Assembly: GCA_034509735.1 (NCBI GenBank)
Contig: JACGWO010000005.1
Location: 24,422,383-24,486,382, forward strand
Origin: Sesamum alatum
Lineage: Eukaryota; Streptophyta; Magnoliopsida; Lamiales; Pedaliaceae
Length of the DNA stretch: 64,000 nucleotides
Direction of reading: 5' to 3'
Shown here: positions 20,701-32,499 of the stretch, piece by piece
Layout: each line of letters opens with the position of its first letter
How positions within the stretch are numbered: position 1 is the first letter of the stretch
Translations under genes and position numbers: made by a program
The notes under the pieces: model-generated
The model's database searches: none
The model's input: the letters and a program-made list of their open reading frames with translations, nothing else
What the model was told of the DNA's origin: nothing

Positions 20701-22941
20701 GTCCGAATTTTGAAGTTTGAAGTGAATTAGTAATGAATTTCACTTCATACAAATTAATATTAATAATTAATATTATTAAATATTAATATTTTATTAAAAA
20801 AAATAATTTTTCGGTTCAGTTCGGTGAACCGAAGCATTTCGGCTAAACCGAACCGAAAACCAATTTTTTCAAAAAAATAAAACCGAAAACCGAACCAAAT
20901 TTTTCGGTTCGGTTTTCGATTGAAACCGAATTATCAGTCCGGTCAGTTTTTGCACACCCCTAGTATCTCTTATGCACTCGGAGACACGTTCAGACTGCAT
21001 AAACATGTGGCCACAGTGGTTGATCGAACAGAAAATGGTTTCCTGTGTCGATGCAATGAGGCATGTGTAGTCTCGAGTATTAAGCTTAGATGCCTAGTCA
21101 AGGATAGGAACCGACACCCAATTTCATACCCTAAACTAAGGCTGGGAGATGGTTAAGACCGTATCTGTACGGAATCGTCACCTAAATGTTCACGCCAACA
21201 TTCACCTAGTCTCTAGTGCCATGGACCGTTGTTAGCTGAGGGTGAACCTAAAGGGTCATACACAAATTGCCGAGAAGGTGGAGAAATTAACTTGGAGTCA
21301 ATTCGAAGGATAATAAGTAATTGGATTACTTAAGGGATTGTCCATTGGATGGACGGGCCGATATTGTACGGGGTTCTCGTTTAATCGGTAAATGGGATTT
21401 ATCGGTAAATGTAGAGAGTCAAAAGATTAGGTCTTTTAATTGGATTAAAAGATCAATGGGAATTATTTAAGTGGATCTTATGTTAGATGGAATTTAATTT
21501 TGGGTTCGTTGTAATTAGATTACAGTGGATCCCGGTCCGTTAAATTTTGGCCCAAGAGGTGTGTTAGTTCCACTTTTGGAATAGGAAGAAGTTGGACTTC
21601 TTCCCTAAAAGGGTATGGCCGAAAATTACCACTCTCGGAGAGGTAAAATCCGGCCATACATGGCCTTGATGAGTTGACGTGTCTCTTTTGGTAAGAAACA
21701 AATCAATTCCAATCAAGCCTCTCTCTTTTGGTATGATTAAATCATACCTTAAGAGATGGTAGACTTGATTGATGAATTAGTGAGATTGATTGGGATGTAT
21801 CTAGACATCCTTGGATGAACCTAGACACATTCCAATGATCACATTAATTTTGTATATATATATGAGTATATACATTCATCAAAGCAAGAGAATTCATTTT
21901 CATCTTTTTCTTGGAAAAAGAAAAAAAATATACTACACCTCTCTTCTCAATTTTCGGCTACCTCTCTCTCTCTCACACATATCCCCTTTGTTCATCATTT
22001 GATCTTGGATCATTTGGAAGAACAAAGCAAGTTTAAGAAAGACACTAATACAATAGTGTTCTATTTTCTTAAACCGTGTCCTCTAGATCCATTTTCTTCT
22101 AGCAAAGAAAACGTGCATATCTTCCGGTGTGTTGTGGATTACCTCTAGAGATTTCATACGTTTGAACTTGGTGAGCATTTCCGGAGAGGAACAACCCTCG
22201 TAGTCGTGCAAGCAAGAAAACTACAAAGGTAATTTTGGTTTTACGCTTTCGTAGTTTGTTTTTCATTTCTATTCCCTATGTACAATATACGTTTATAATA
22301 TTGCTACATCCTACATCGAAAGCCCGGTTGAGCACCCAAGGGTACACCCTTGGTATTATGTGATAATTTCTTTCGTTTATGCGACTAATTCCGTTTTTTC
22401 ACGCTTCCGCTCGCGCTCCCGGGTAGATCCGCTTGTCCTTCACTCACAAGTTGTGGCACGTCTTTTTTCCTGAAAATAAGCTGCACGTTTGTTATCCTGA
22501 AAATAAGCTGCACATTTGTCGTGAACGAAGTGAATACACTCCTATTACCGGTCTCACGAGTCGTGGGGGTTGTAGTGAGTGCTATGATTCGGTTGATTGG
22601 GTCGGGTCTAATGCCTAAATAACATGATTAGCTTGGAGTCCTCGGAATCACATAAAATGGTGAGGCAAAACATCTTAGGAATCTCATTGGACGAGGATGG
22701 TATAGAATACCTCCCACAAAGTTATTTTCCATGCGAATCGTAAAAGCGAGGTATGGAGAATTTCATTGTGGATCCCAAGCCCACTAGGAAAAGGTTTCCC
22801 TAAAACAACGTTTGAGAGTGGCGTGTTTTTGTAGAAATAGTGGGGGCATTAAATTACTGAAATCCAAGTCTTTAATTTGTTATTTAGCATCACTATATTT
22901 TTGTTGCTTGTATGCTTTTATTTTAAATGTGGATTTAAACA

Positions 22942-23607
22942 ATGTCTAAGAATCCATTATCCTGCATACTTGAGACAAACAAATTCAATGGAACAAGCTA
23001 CAATGACTAGTTGTGCAATCTGAGGATAGTCCTCGATTATGAGAACCAAGGTTATGTCATGGACAAACCATTTTCTCGGACTTTGCAGGCAGAATCCACA
23101 CCAAAAGAACGTGAGATGTTCAAAGTTTGGCACTAGGATAACCGAAAAGTCCATAGCATCATACTAGCATCTATGACTAATGAGATGCAGAAACATTATG
23201 AATGGCTAGACAATGTTCATGCCATAATGGCTCGCCTGAAGGATTGGTATGCAGTCCCGGGCCGGCATACTAGGTATGTAGCTACGAAGGCGTTTTTTGG
23301 AACTAAGATGACTGAAGGATCCTCTATACATGAGCATGGGGTCAAGATGCTTTGCTTAGTGGAAAAGCTCGAAGACCTCAAGGCCGGGTTTGATACCGAG
23401 ACGTACATCGATGTGATCCTTCAGTCACTCCCAGCCTCCTTCGACCAATTTATTATTAACTACAACATGAATGCACTTGAGAAGGGCATACATGAGTTAA
23501 TAAGTATGTTGGTCCAATATGAGGCAACGACCAAAAAGTCTGCACCGTCTGTATTGATTGGAGAGGCTTCAACTTTCAAACCGAAAGGCAAGGGTGCCGG
23601 ACGTTGA
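22942..23607 (+). pseudogene. element C gag (capsid part)
   Basis: The start codon at 22942 opens 'MSKNPLSCILETNKFNGTSYND', almost the same as in A. In-frame stops follow: TAG at the conserved Trp of 'NDWL', and another at the Trp-His-Lys site near 23134. From 23173 the frame is open through 'MTNEMQKHYEWLDNVHAIMARLKDWYAVP', 'LVEKLEDLKAGFDTETYIDVILQSLPASFDQFIINYNMN' and 'ELISMLVQYEATTKKS', ending in a basic tail with a TGA at 23605. Confidence 0.85.
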
Positions 23608-24190
23608 GAAGGAAGAAGAGAAAAGGAAAGGCCGTCGCAGCCACTGCAAAAGCTAAGAGAGTTCCCGTTGCCAAAGTGGGGAAAGGCAAGGGGAAGAGGG
23701 AGGTTGACTCGAAGCAACAGTCGAGGTCAAATGACATGCGTTCATTGCCATGAGAAAGGACATTGGAAGAGGGGTTGCCCCAAATTCCTCTCCGAGCAAG
23801 GTATGTTTGTGGTTGAGGTTAATATGGTCACTAACTCTGCTTCGTGGGTATTAGATACCACTGTGGAGCTCACATTTGCAATGACTTGCAGATGTTGAAA
23901 AGAAGCAGAAAACTAAGTAAAGGCGAGGTAGTCCTAAGGCTCGGCGACAAGGCCGTTGCTGCAGAAGTAGTAGGAACCGTTAGCTTAGTAATTAACGGTC
24001 ATGTTAGGTTAGAATTAAAGGATTATTATTATGTACCTAGCATGATCAAAAATATCATTTCAATTCCGTTGCTAGAAATAGTGGTTATGAATTTTCGATC
24101 AACAAAAATTGCTTTTACTTGATGAATGGTGGATTTACTCATCTGCTAAGGTACACTTAATAACGACCTTTATATTTTTCAAAAGTCTAA
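23608..24190 (+). pseudogene. element C zinc knuckle and protease
   Basis: 'C-VH-C-HEKG-H-WKRG-C' (near 23738-23782) is an intact CX2CX4HX4C nucleocapsid knuckle. The protease site follows as 'SASWVLDT', with a missing stretch where A and B read GCGAH. The reading then shifts frame and continues with 'CGAHICNDLQ', 'MIKNIISIPLL' and a stop near 24121. Confidence 0.82.
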
Positions 24191-25148
24191 TTTAATCATG
24201 ATTGCTCAACACAAACGCAAAATAGATAACTATGAGAATGCACAATTGTGGCATGCAAGGCTAGGTCACATCTCTCAAAATAGGATGAAGAGGTTGGTAG
24301 ATTTAAAGAACCTAGAGGTGGGCGACTTGAGTAACCTACCAACATGTTAATCCTACCTAAAATGAAAAATGACCAAAAGGCCCTTTGTTGGACGAAGTAG
24401 GCTTGCCACAAGTCTATTGGACATGGTTCATACGGACATGTGTGGACCACTAAGTACTCAAGCTAGAGGTGGTTTCTCTTACTTCATAACCTTCACCGAT
24501 GATCACTCACGGTATGGTTATGTTTACCTAATGAGGTACAAGTCTGAAGCTCTTGTGGGGTTTAAGGAATTTAGACTTGAAGTTGAGAACCAAACAGGGG
24601 TGCAAAATTAAAGTCCTGCACTCAGATCGAGGTGGCGAGTACTTAAGTGGTGAATTTTTTGATTATCTAATGGAAAACGGTATAGTCTCTGAATGGACAC
24701 CTCCCGACACACCTCAGTTGAACGGTGTCTCTGAAAGGAGAATCGAACCCTATTAGACATGGTCGGATCCATGATGAGTTTTACCGAACTGCCCTTGTCT
24801 TTTTGGGGCTATGCACTTGAAACAACAGCCAAGTTATTGAACATGGCGCCGTCTAGTGTAGTAACCCTGACACCATATGAGATAGGGCATGGCAAGCCTA
24901 CTTCCTACAAATACTTGAGAGTGTGGGGTAGCCCTGCATACGTCAAGAGGTTAGTGGGAGATAAGTTAGAATCGAGATCTAGCTTGTGCAGGTTCGGTGG
25001 ATATCCAAAGGAAACTGCAGGTTATTACTTTTATGAACCCTCATAACAAAAGGTCTTTGTTTCAAGGAATGCAATATTCTTGGATAAGGTTTTTCAACAG
25101 ATGTCCTACGTGATGAACTGCTCCTTGAAGAATCACGTGAGACGCATC
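24191..25148 (+). pseudogene. element C integrase (broken)
   Basis: Pieces run from 'LWHARLGHISQNRMKRLVD' (pre-integrase) through 'HTDMCGPLSTQARGGFSYFITFTDDHSRYGYVYLMRY' and 'VLHSDRGGEYLSGEF' to 'NGVSERRI' and 'RVWGSPAYVKRLVGDKLESR'. Two frameshifts (near 24600 and 24745) and stops near 24347, 24362 and 25045 break it. The gene is cut at 25153 by the solo LTR and resumes at 27140. Confidence 0.85.
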
Positions 25149-25153
25149 AGTTA

Positions 25154-27134
25154 TGAAAGAAATTGTGGATCGTCCCGGGAAAAGCGCGAATGCGGAAGCG
25201 CGGTATAATTAAAATTAAATATGGAATTTAAACATGCTTTTAAATTAAAGAACACGTTTCAAAGGGTGTGCCTTTGAAATTCCCGGGTGTTCGGTGTATC
25301 TCATGAATAATAAAACATAAAAGAATCATGGAGGCCATAGGGTAGAAAATTAAAAGGGACGAAAATCATAAACGAGACCTACCCGTTGTCGTTTTCGTCT
25401 TCAACGGCTACACGCGTTGTTCCCCGTTTTGCACCAAGATCTCGTTCTTGAGACCCTCTAAATCGTGACACACGATCCACCCACGTATCTTGCACGTCGT
25501 GCTAGCAACGAACAAGTTTATGTTTTTGGAGTGGATGAATCAATAACACATTATTGATTAATGGTATTGATTCATCAAGTTCTTAATGTTCCAAGAACAA
25601 AAAGAACCAAGAAAATATTTCTTGGAGAGGGAGAGAGAATCGGACGAGAGAGAGGGAGAGAGAATCCGTGTGTGGTGTTGTAGTGTGTGTGTTGGAGTTT
25701 CATCATCATTCAACTTGTAGGATGCTAGGGGTTTATATAGAAGAGGAGTCTAATCCTCTTTAAACTCCTCTTTCAAGAACTCTATTTTGACTAGGATTTT
25801 GACCTAGTCAAAGTCCTAGTCAAAGTAGTGTTTTGACCTAGTCAAAACAATCCTAGCCATCCATCTCTCCCATTCATCTCACCGTTGATTTAATTTAATT
25901 TAATGGAATATTTAAAACCTATTTAAATATTTCCAAGAGGCTAAAATAAATATAAATATTATTTAAGCCCATTAAATAAATCCCTTTGATAAATCTAATT
26001 TATCAATTTAATTCCTTATATCTAATAGAAGGAATTATTTCTCCAAGAAAAATAAAGGACTCGATTAAATCCAATTTAATCATTCCTTCACTCCAATATT
26101 TAATTCCTAATTAAATATCTAAATGTGTGTGGATAGTGTGTGACTCTTTCGGTTCACCTTTCAGCTAGACTTGGTCGGATTCCTAGAATCCTTCCGTTAC
26201 CATGGGTGGCCATCTAGCAACGGTCCATGGCACTAGAGACTAGGTGAAATATTCAGGGATGAACATTTAGGCTCTAACAGTACACTTGTCCTTCTGTCCT
26301 CGGTCTCATCACTTAGAGTCTAGGGCACGGATAATGCAGGTACCCATTTTAGACCTAAGTGTTGGTCTGTCCTCACTAAACGCCGCAAGGGAATCCTTCC
26401 CTTCTGTTCAGTTACTGTGGCCACAGTTTTAGGGACAAGACCTAGAGTATACATGAGACTCAACTGCCAAAACCTATTGACAGGAGACAGATCCTTTCTT
26501 GGAAACTACTGTCACTTTGCACACCAGAACTGCACTAGACATGGCTTATGACTACCAAAGAGAATTCTGGCAATCTCTCACCATATCTAAGATACAGCCC
26601 TAACGTACAGGTAAACTGAGCAATTCCTCAAGTCAAAGGACTTGGCCTTTACCGTTGGAACCGGGAATACACGTCATACCTTGCTGACCATACTCAAGGT
26701 CCTCCGTAAGACGGTTCCCGCGAGTCACCTCAGTCAGCTGCGTCCTAGCATGCTAACCCACTAACACTGTTTAGACGACCCTCGTCACCCGTCGATGAAA
26801 CACGACAGCAGGTGCTTAGTGCAAGTCTCAAATGGAATCCCGGTACCCATTTTCGGGATTCCTTGACTTGGAGATTTCCGGACTGATTCGGGAAGACTGA
26901 TTCCATGGACCTACCTCCAAGCGTAGTCCCAGTCCCCGAAATTGATTCTCAGTCCGTGGGCTTTGTTTGCATAGTGAACAGATATGGAAAACAAATATAA
27001 GTGAACACAAACAAAGTGATGCCAAATGAAATTCACTTCTTTATTCATTAATGATTTATCAAACACCTGAAATTGTCTAGACATAGGTTACATATACCCG
27101 CCAAAATTGGCTTGCATGGTCACCTATTCTAACA
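25154..27134 (-). mobile_element. solo LTR of the element A family
   Basis: 1,981 bases align end to end with the LTRs of element A, in the same orientation (TGTTAGAATAGG..CTTTCA on the minus strand). The flanks carry a perfect 5-bp target duplication AGTTA (25149-25153 and 27135-27139). There is no internal region, so recombination between two LTRs removed it. It divides the C pol gene between the integrase and the reverse transcriptase. Confidence 0.93.
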
Positions 27135-27139
27135 AGTTA

Positions 27140-28978
27140 TCAGCGCCAGGAGCCATGGATACCTCGCTAAGAGGTTTAGGTTAAGTACCCAACGGATTGA
27201 GCAACCCCGTGAGACTCAACATGTTGGACAGCCTCCTTAGGCCCAACATGTCGAACAACCTCCCAAGGAGCCAACCACGGTACCAGAACCACCGGCTCCT
27301 GTTGTGTCTGCACCCACAGTTACCACTAATATTCCAGTCCTTCGTAGGTCAGCCAGTGTTCCACGCCCTCCGGTGAGGTATGGCTTCTTAGGCATGACCG
27401 GTCAATTAGATAAGGATCCTAAGATATACAGGGACGCGATGTCTGACATCGACTTAGGCATATGGCTTGAGGCCATGAAAACTAAAATGGACTCCATGAG
27501 CACAAACCAAGTATGAACGTTTGTGGATCCACCCAAAGGAATTAAATCTGTCAGGTGTAAATGGGTCTATAAGCGTAAAGTTGGCATTGATGGAGAAGTA
27601 ACCACCTTCAAGCTAGGCTAGTGGCGAAAGGCTACACTCAACGACATGGGGTCGACTTTGAGGATACCTATTCGCCAATAGCCATCGCTAAGTCCATTCG
27701 GATAATGTTTGTCATAGCTGCATGGTATGGCTATGAAATATGGCAGATCGAATTGAAAACGGCATTTCTTAACTGTTTCGTTGAGGAAAGGATCTATATG
27801 GATCAGCCGGAGGGATTCATTGTAGTTGAAGAAGTGCAGAAAGTCTGTCGTCTGCAAAGTCCATCTATGGCCTCAAACAAGCATCCCGTAGTTGGAATAT
27901 TCATTTTGATGAAGTTATTCGAGAATACAAACTTCATAAAAAATGAGTGTGACCCTTGTGTATACAAAAAGGTCAGTGGGAGCTCTGTAGTATTCCTAGT
28001 GCTTTATGTGGACGACATTCTGCTAATTGGAAATGATATCAGAATGTTAGGTGACACAAAAGCTTGGTTGTCTACTCAATTCTCCATGAAGGATTTGGAT
28101 GAAGCATCGTACATTCTAGGCATCCAGATCATCAGGGACAGATCTAAGAGTATGTTAGGAATGACCCAAAACTCGTATGTTGAGAAAATCCTGAAAAGAT
28201 TCAACATGGATAAATCCAAATGAGGTTTCCTTCCCCTGAGACATGGGATCAAGTTATCCAAGAAATAGTCTCCCAAAGACTGACGAGGTGCTTGAAAGGA
28301 TGACGGCCATCCCCTATGCTTCCATCGTACGCAACATCCAATATGTCGTCGACTGCACTAGGACTGACGTCACTTACGATTTGAGTGTAACTAGCAGATA
28401 TCAGTCCTGCACAAGTAAGGCGCATTGGAATGCAATTAAGAGTATCCTTAAAGTACCTAAGGAGGACTAAGGATATATTCTTGGTCTATGGTGGTGGAGA
28501 GTTGATACTGGAAGGTTTTAGCGACGCTAGCTTCCAGTCGGACGACGATGATGCCAAGTCTCAGTTGGGCTATGTATTCAAACTTAATGGTGGAGTGGTG
28601 GCTTAGAAAAATTCGAAGCATGACACTACAGCCGATTCCACCACTGATACTGAATGCATAGCAGCTTCGGAAGCTGCCAAGGAAGTGGTTTGGATGAGAA
28701 ACTACATTCAAGAGTTGGGTGTGGTGCCTAGCATTGTCGAGCCCGTAGTTATCTTCTGTGATAACAACGGGGCTATTTCGCAAGCAAAGAAACCGAGATC
28801 TCATCACAGATCCAAGCACATACTTAGACGCTACCACCTATTGAGGGAAATAGTAGGAAGAGGTGACGTTCAGATTGACCGAATCAGCTCAGCAGATAAT
28901 ACAGCACATCCTTTGACAAAGCATATGTCACAAATTGCTCATACGCAGCATCTTGAGATGGTTAAGGCATATGGGTGA
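27140..28978 (+). pseudogene. element C reverse transcriptase and RNase H
   Basis: After the solo LTR the linker 'IPVLRRSASVPRPPVRYGFLG' leads to the reverse transcriptase. It contains 'IELKTAFLNCFVEERIYMDQPEGF' and the catalytic box 'LYVDDILLIGNDIRML' near 28005. RNase H pieces include 'DSTTDTECIAASEAAKEVVWM', 'EPVVIFCDNNGAISQAKKPRSHHRSKHILRRYHLLREIV' and 'RISSADNTAHPLTK'. Breaks occur near 27510 (TGA), 27615, 27870, 28220, 28265 and 28605. Despite this, the spacing of the motifs is normal for copia. Confidence 0.88.
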
Positions 28979-28991
28979 TTGGCTTTAGGTC

Positions 28992-29002
28992 AAGTGAGAG
29001 AT
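28992..29002 (+). promoter_or_regulatory. polypurine tract of element C
   Basis: AAGTGAGAGAT, identical to that of B, directly precedes the LTR start TGTTAGAATAGG. Confidence 0.8.
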
Positions 29003-30650
29003 TGTTAGAATAGGTGACCTTTAAGCCAATCTTCTCAGGCTTATGTAACCTATTTCTGAAATTAGGTGTTTAAATAAAGTTCATTCTGAATAAAAGTGAT
29101 GTTTAGTTACGGTATTAATACTTTGATTGTGTTCACTTACTATTTTAATATGTATAACTGTTCAATGCATAACCAAAGCCCACAGACCGAAAGGTTAATC
29201 CAAGAAACTAGACTGCGCATAGGATGGTAAGTCACGAAATTAGTTTCTGCGGATCGGTCTAAAATACTCCAAGTCAAAAGACCTCGAGATTGGGTATCGA
29301 AGGTTCATAGCAGCTAAAGCAGTAGACCAGCTTATTCTAATCTTCCTTTCAGTCAGAATAGCGCTGGTCGTTTAGCTCATAGCTCAGCAAAGACCTAGCT
29401 CCGAGCCTGGTAGCTAACTGCACCGATAGAGCAATTAGCGCTTTAGCTCACTTGCTTTGGGATTGAGCTACTATTTCGCACGCATGTATGTATGCGCACA
29501 CACCCTTCGCTACGCTCATTCACTTCCTGAATTCGCTACGCTCAGTATGCTATACCTCCCTTTCAGTATTTGAGACTTTCACTAAGTGATTGCAGTCGCG
29601 TTTCATCGACGAGTGACGAGAGTCGTCCATGCAATACTAGTGGGTTAGCCACCTCGGTGTTGGCTGACTAAGGTGACTCGTGGCAATCGTCATATGGGAA
29701 ACCTTGAGTAGGTTGGTCGATTTGACTTGGATTCCCGGTTCCAACAGTACGAGATTGGTCCTCGGACTTGAGGGACTACTGTGGTCACATACACACCATG
29801 CCTGTATCTTAGGTTTGGCATGAGGCTACCAAGTCAAGAGACTCGGTTGCTATAAGCCCTATCTAGTGCAGTCAAGATCTGTAGTGTGGACAGTAGGTCC
29901 CAAGATAGAATCCATATCCTGTCAAATGATTGATGGTAGTGCCTCACATATACTCTGAGACTTGTCCGGCTTAAGTCAAGAATGGGTACCGACATCCAAA
30001 GACCGTTGCTAGAAGGTCACCCATGGTGACAGGTGAATTCCCGTCATGTGATGATTGAAAATTCGGCCAAGTCTAGCTGAGGGTGAATCTAAAGAGTCAC
30101 ACATAATTCACCGGTAACAGAGGCATTAATTTGGAATTAATTTCGAGAGATCAAACAATTTAATTAGATTAAACTGGTTCTCTTCTTGGATTGTTAAGTC
30201 TTTAATTAAATTAAATAGACTTGACTCGTAAATAGGATTTATGGAATTGGGGTATGGGCTCAAATATTTATTTAATATTTATTAGAAGCCCAATGGACTA
30301 TTTTAAATAGGATTTAAGATATTCCATAAAGCCCATCAAACGATGGACGGACGAGATTAATTCTAGAGGGCTTGATGAGATGAAAAGTCATGATTGAGTT
30401 TGACTTAGTCATAGGCCTAAGTTGATTAGGATTTGACTAGGTCAAAATCCTAGTCAAAGTGTGCCTCTCTTAGGAGAGTTTGAGTAGGAATAGGAAAACC
30501 ATTTTCCTATAAATACTCAAAACACACACACACACACACACACATTCTAATCTCTACATTCATCTCCCATACACACACATGCACGGCCGACCACCTCCCT
30601 CTCAATCTCGTCCCCTCTCCTCTCTTCACTCCAAAAAAGCCTTGTTTCCT
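29003..30650 (+). repeat. element C 3' LTR (truncated, with a foreign insert)
   Basis: It starts TGTTAGAATAGGTGACC and aligns in blocks with the A-family LTR (for example gtttcatcgacgagtgacgag, gtgggttagcc, ctaaggtgactcg). A TATA box (tataaata, 30508-30515) is followed by a (CA)n microsatellite (about 30522-30544). The LTR end found in B (..gtccttca) is not present, because the sequence passes into minus-strand CACTA transposase near 30650. An extra block of about 260 bases lies at 29311-29571. Confidence 0.75.
29311..29571. other. foreign block inside element C 3' LTR
   Basis: The LTR homology with A and B stops after 'ggttcatag' (29310) and resumes at 'gagactttcactaag' (29572). The 260 bases between are balanced in GC. 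They contain the phrase ttcgctacgctca twice (29507 and 29532) and several tttagctca/agctcag repeats. The style recalls plant mitochondrial intergenic DNA, but this is an impression and not an alignment. Confidence 0.45.
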
Positions 30651-31237
30651 TGTCTTTGATACAAGTGAACACTGGACGAATCAATCACGTTATCATTACA
30701 AAATAGACCATTGGATTCTGTCATCGTTGGTCGTGAGATTATCGTTTCTATCGGGCCTGTTTCGTTTGTAAAGAACATGCGGCTCAAAGTAGTAGGAAGT
30801 GAATAGCCTGATTTCTTCGATAATGTATGTCTCCACAATGGATGCCTTGACGTGTGCTTTGTTCTTTACCTTCTTTTCCAAACCATCAAGGAATCTATTC
30901 GTATGAATATTTATTAAAATACGAGTGACAATAAAGTTGTAACAAAATAGCTTGTAGGAAATAACGAGGGTGCTTACCTCTCAAATGGGTACATCCATCT
31001 GTATTGCACTGGGCCTCTCACACGAGTCTCGTATGACAGGTGAAAAATGAGGTGCTCCATTGAGTCGAAGAAAGCTGGAGGAAATATTTTCTCAAGGTTG
31101 CACATGATCACGGATACACTGTCTTCCAACTCCTGTAGTTTGGTGACATCAAGCGTGGTCGAGCATATGAGCTGGAACAGCAAACTCACCTCCGTTAATG
31201 CACTCCACATATGCTCAGGAAGCATCTCATGAAGCAA
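30650..31237 (-). pseudogene. TNP2 transposase, DUF4218 region
   Basis: The frames read 'LPEHMWSALTEVSLLFQLICS', then 'NLEKIFPPAFFDSMEHLIFHLSYETRVRGPVQYRWMYPFER', the DUF4218 signature. After an intron-like or frameshifted gap comes 'KKVKNKAHVKASIVETYIIEEIRLFTSYYFEPHV'. At the end the reading fades into sequence with no recognisable match. Confidence 0.85.
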
Positions 31238-32499
31238 CTCGGATCAATTTCTGCATGAATACATGACAGTCGTGGCTCTTCATATCGTGCATCCTCAACT
31301 CCATCATGTCGACGCAACGGGCAACGTTAGATGAATAACCATATGAATCCAATTACATATCCACATCTTCTACTCCTTCATCAGGGTATACACCGCTTTA
31401 GGCATAACGTTCGATCACCGTTCGTCCACCTCAAGCTTCGGTCAATTACATATGATTTTTAAGTCCTTTCGTGCATTCAGATTGCCTTTCATTTTCCTCT
31501 TTATGTTCATCAAGGTGTTGAATATGTTATCAAACACATTTTTCTCAATGTGCATGACATCAAGGTTGTGTTGTTATCATATGTGTTGCCTAGTGTGGAA
31601 GATCCCAAAAGATACTTTTCTTCGTCCACTTGTGGTCAGTACCGTAACCTAGTGGGGGTGTCAATGGTTCTTCAACTGTAGGATTGAAGTCTCTACCCAA
31701 TCGTGTATCTGCTCTCTAGTCAGCCTCGGATGTGCAACCTTCCTTTCCATTCGATTTCTAGTGAAGGCTTTCATGTTCATGTGATATGAATGGTCCTTGG
31801 GGAGAAACTATCTATGGCAGTCAAAGTAGCACACTTTCCTATCGTGTTGCAGAAGGACTGCCCGTATGCCATCCATACAAACTGGACACCCCATAATACC
31901 AGTGGTACTCTATCCAGATGCTATCACATAAGCGGGTAGGTCGTTCATGGTCCACATCAACGCCGTGCATCATGAAGGCTTGGTTGGTGGCATTGTCGTG
32001 CATCCATACACCCACATGTCACAATTACAATAGCTCCTCGATCAACGGTTCCAAGTGCACATAGATCAGACACTTCGAATTAGACGGGCCAGGGATCACT
32101 ATCATGAGGAACATATACTCAAGCTTCATGCACATCCCTTGTGGGAGATTGTACTGTGTAAGTATAACTGGCCAACATTAGTACGTAGGACCATACTGCC
32201 CGTGTGGCGCAAAACCCGTTTATGCACAACCATAGCCTAACATTACTAGGCTCCAATGCCTCCAAGCCTCTACATCGGAAAAATGATACGTGGACCCCCC
32301 GCCCCCGTCTGATGTGTGGTATACCACGTCATGTGTTCCGGCAGTCACTGTTGAAGCATACAATCTCTGTAGTCCGGGAGTAAGTGGCAGGTGCCTAAGA
32401 ACGACACACAGGGACTACTGGTGGGGGCCTCACTGCCTAGTCAGCTTATACCTAGTATCTCCACAAAAACTTGCTGCAGTCCAAATCGATGTTGTCCTT
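31238..32499 (-). pseudogene. TNP2 transposase, decayed central core
   Basis: No long frame is open, but short minus-strand stretches keep the TNP2 order between the DUF4218 part and the N-terminal part. Phrases matching the family core occur around 31800-31870 (the 'CYFDCHR.FLP..H' neighbourhood). Stops and small gaps are frequent. Confidence 0.55.

Larger units (their letters stand above)
17940..20962 (-). mobile_element. hAT transposon, internally deleted
   Basis: The element has terminal inverted repeats TAGGGCTGTGCA and (inverted) TAGGGGTGTGCA. An 8-bp target duplication flanks it, gtatctcc at 17932-17939 and gtatctct at 20963-20970, with one mismatch. Subterminal regions carry many inverted copies of aaccgaa/ttcggtt. 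The minus strand encodes an N-terminal BED zinc finger and a C-terminal hAT dimerisation domain, but the catalytic core between them is largely missing, so it would need a helper transposase. It lies in the B 3' LTR and is younger than it. Confidence 0.88.
17247..22442 (+). repeat. element B 3' LTR, split by a hAT element
   Basis: The LTR starts TGTTAGACTAGG after the polypurine tract and ends gtccttca. Without the hAT insertion (17940-20962 and its duplicated target) it is about 2.2 kb. It has a TATA-like run (tatatatatatgag near 21855) followed by an untranslated start region with a CT microsatellite near 21965. It is related to the A-family LTR in outline (same first bases; shared sites such as gcaccaagagtcgt and ctagtctctagtgccatgg) but clearly diverged. 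Confidence 0.85.
22443..30650 (+). mobile_element. element C: decayed Ty1/copia retrotransposon without 5' LTR
   Basis: It follows directly on the last base of the B 3' LTR. It starts at the first copy of the leader palindrome, so the primer site and about 1.5 kb of leader present in B (963-2450) are missing. It then has leader, gag (22942), protease, integrase, a solo LTR insertion (25154-27134), reverse transcriptase, RNase H, polypurine tract and a 3' LTR from 29003. The 3' LTR is cut off near 30650 by CACTA sequence. The B-LTR-C-LTR order suggests a tandem produced by unequal recombination in which one LTR serves both copies. Confidence 0.82.
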
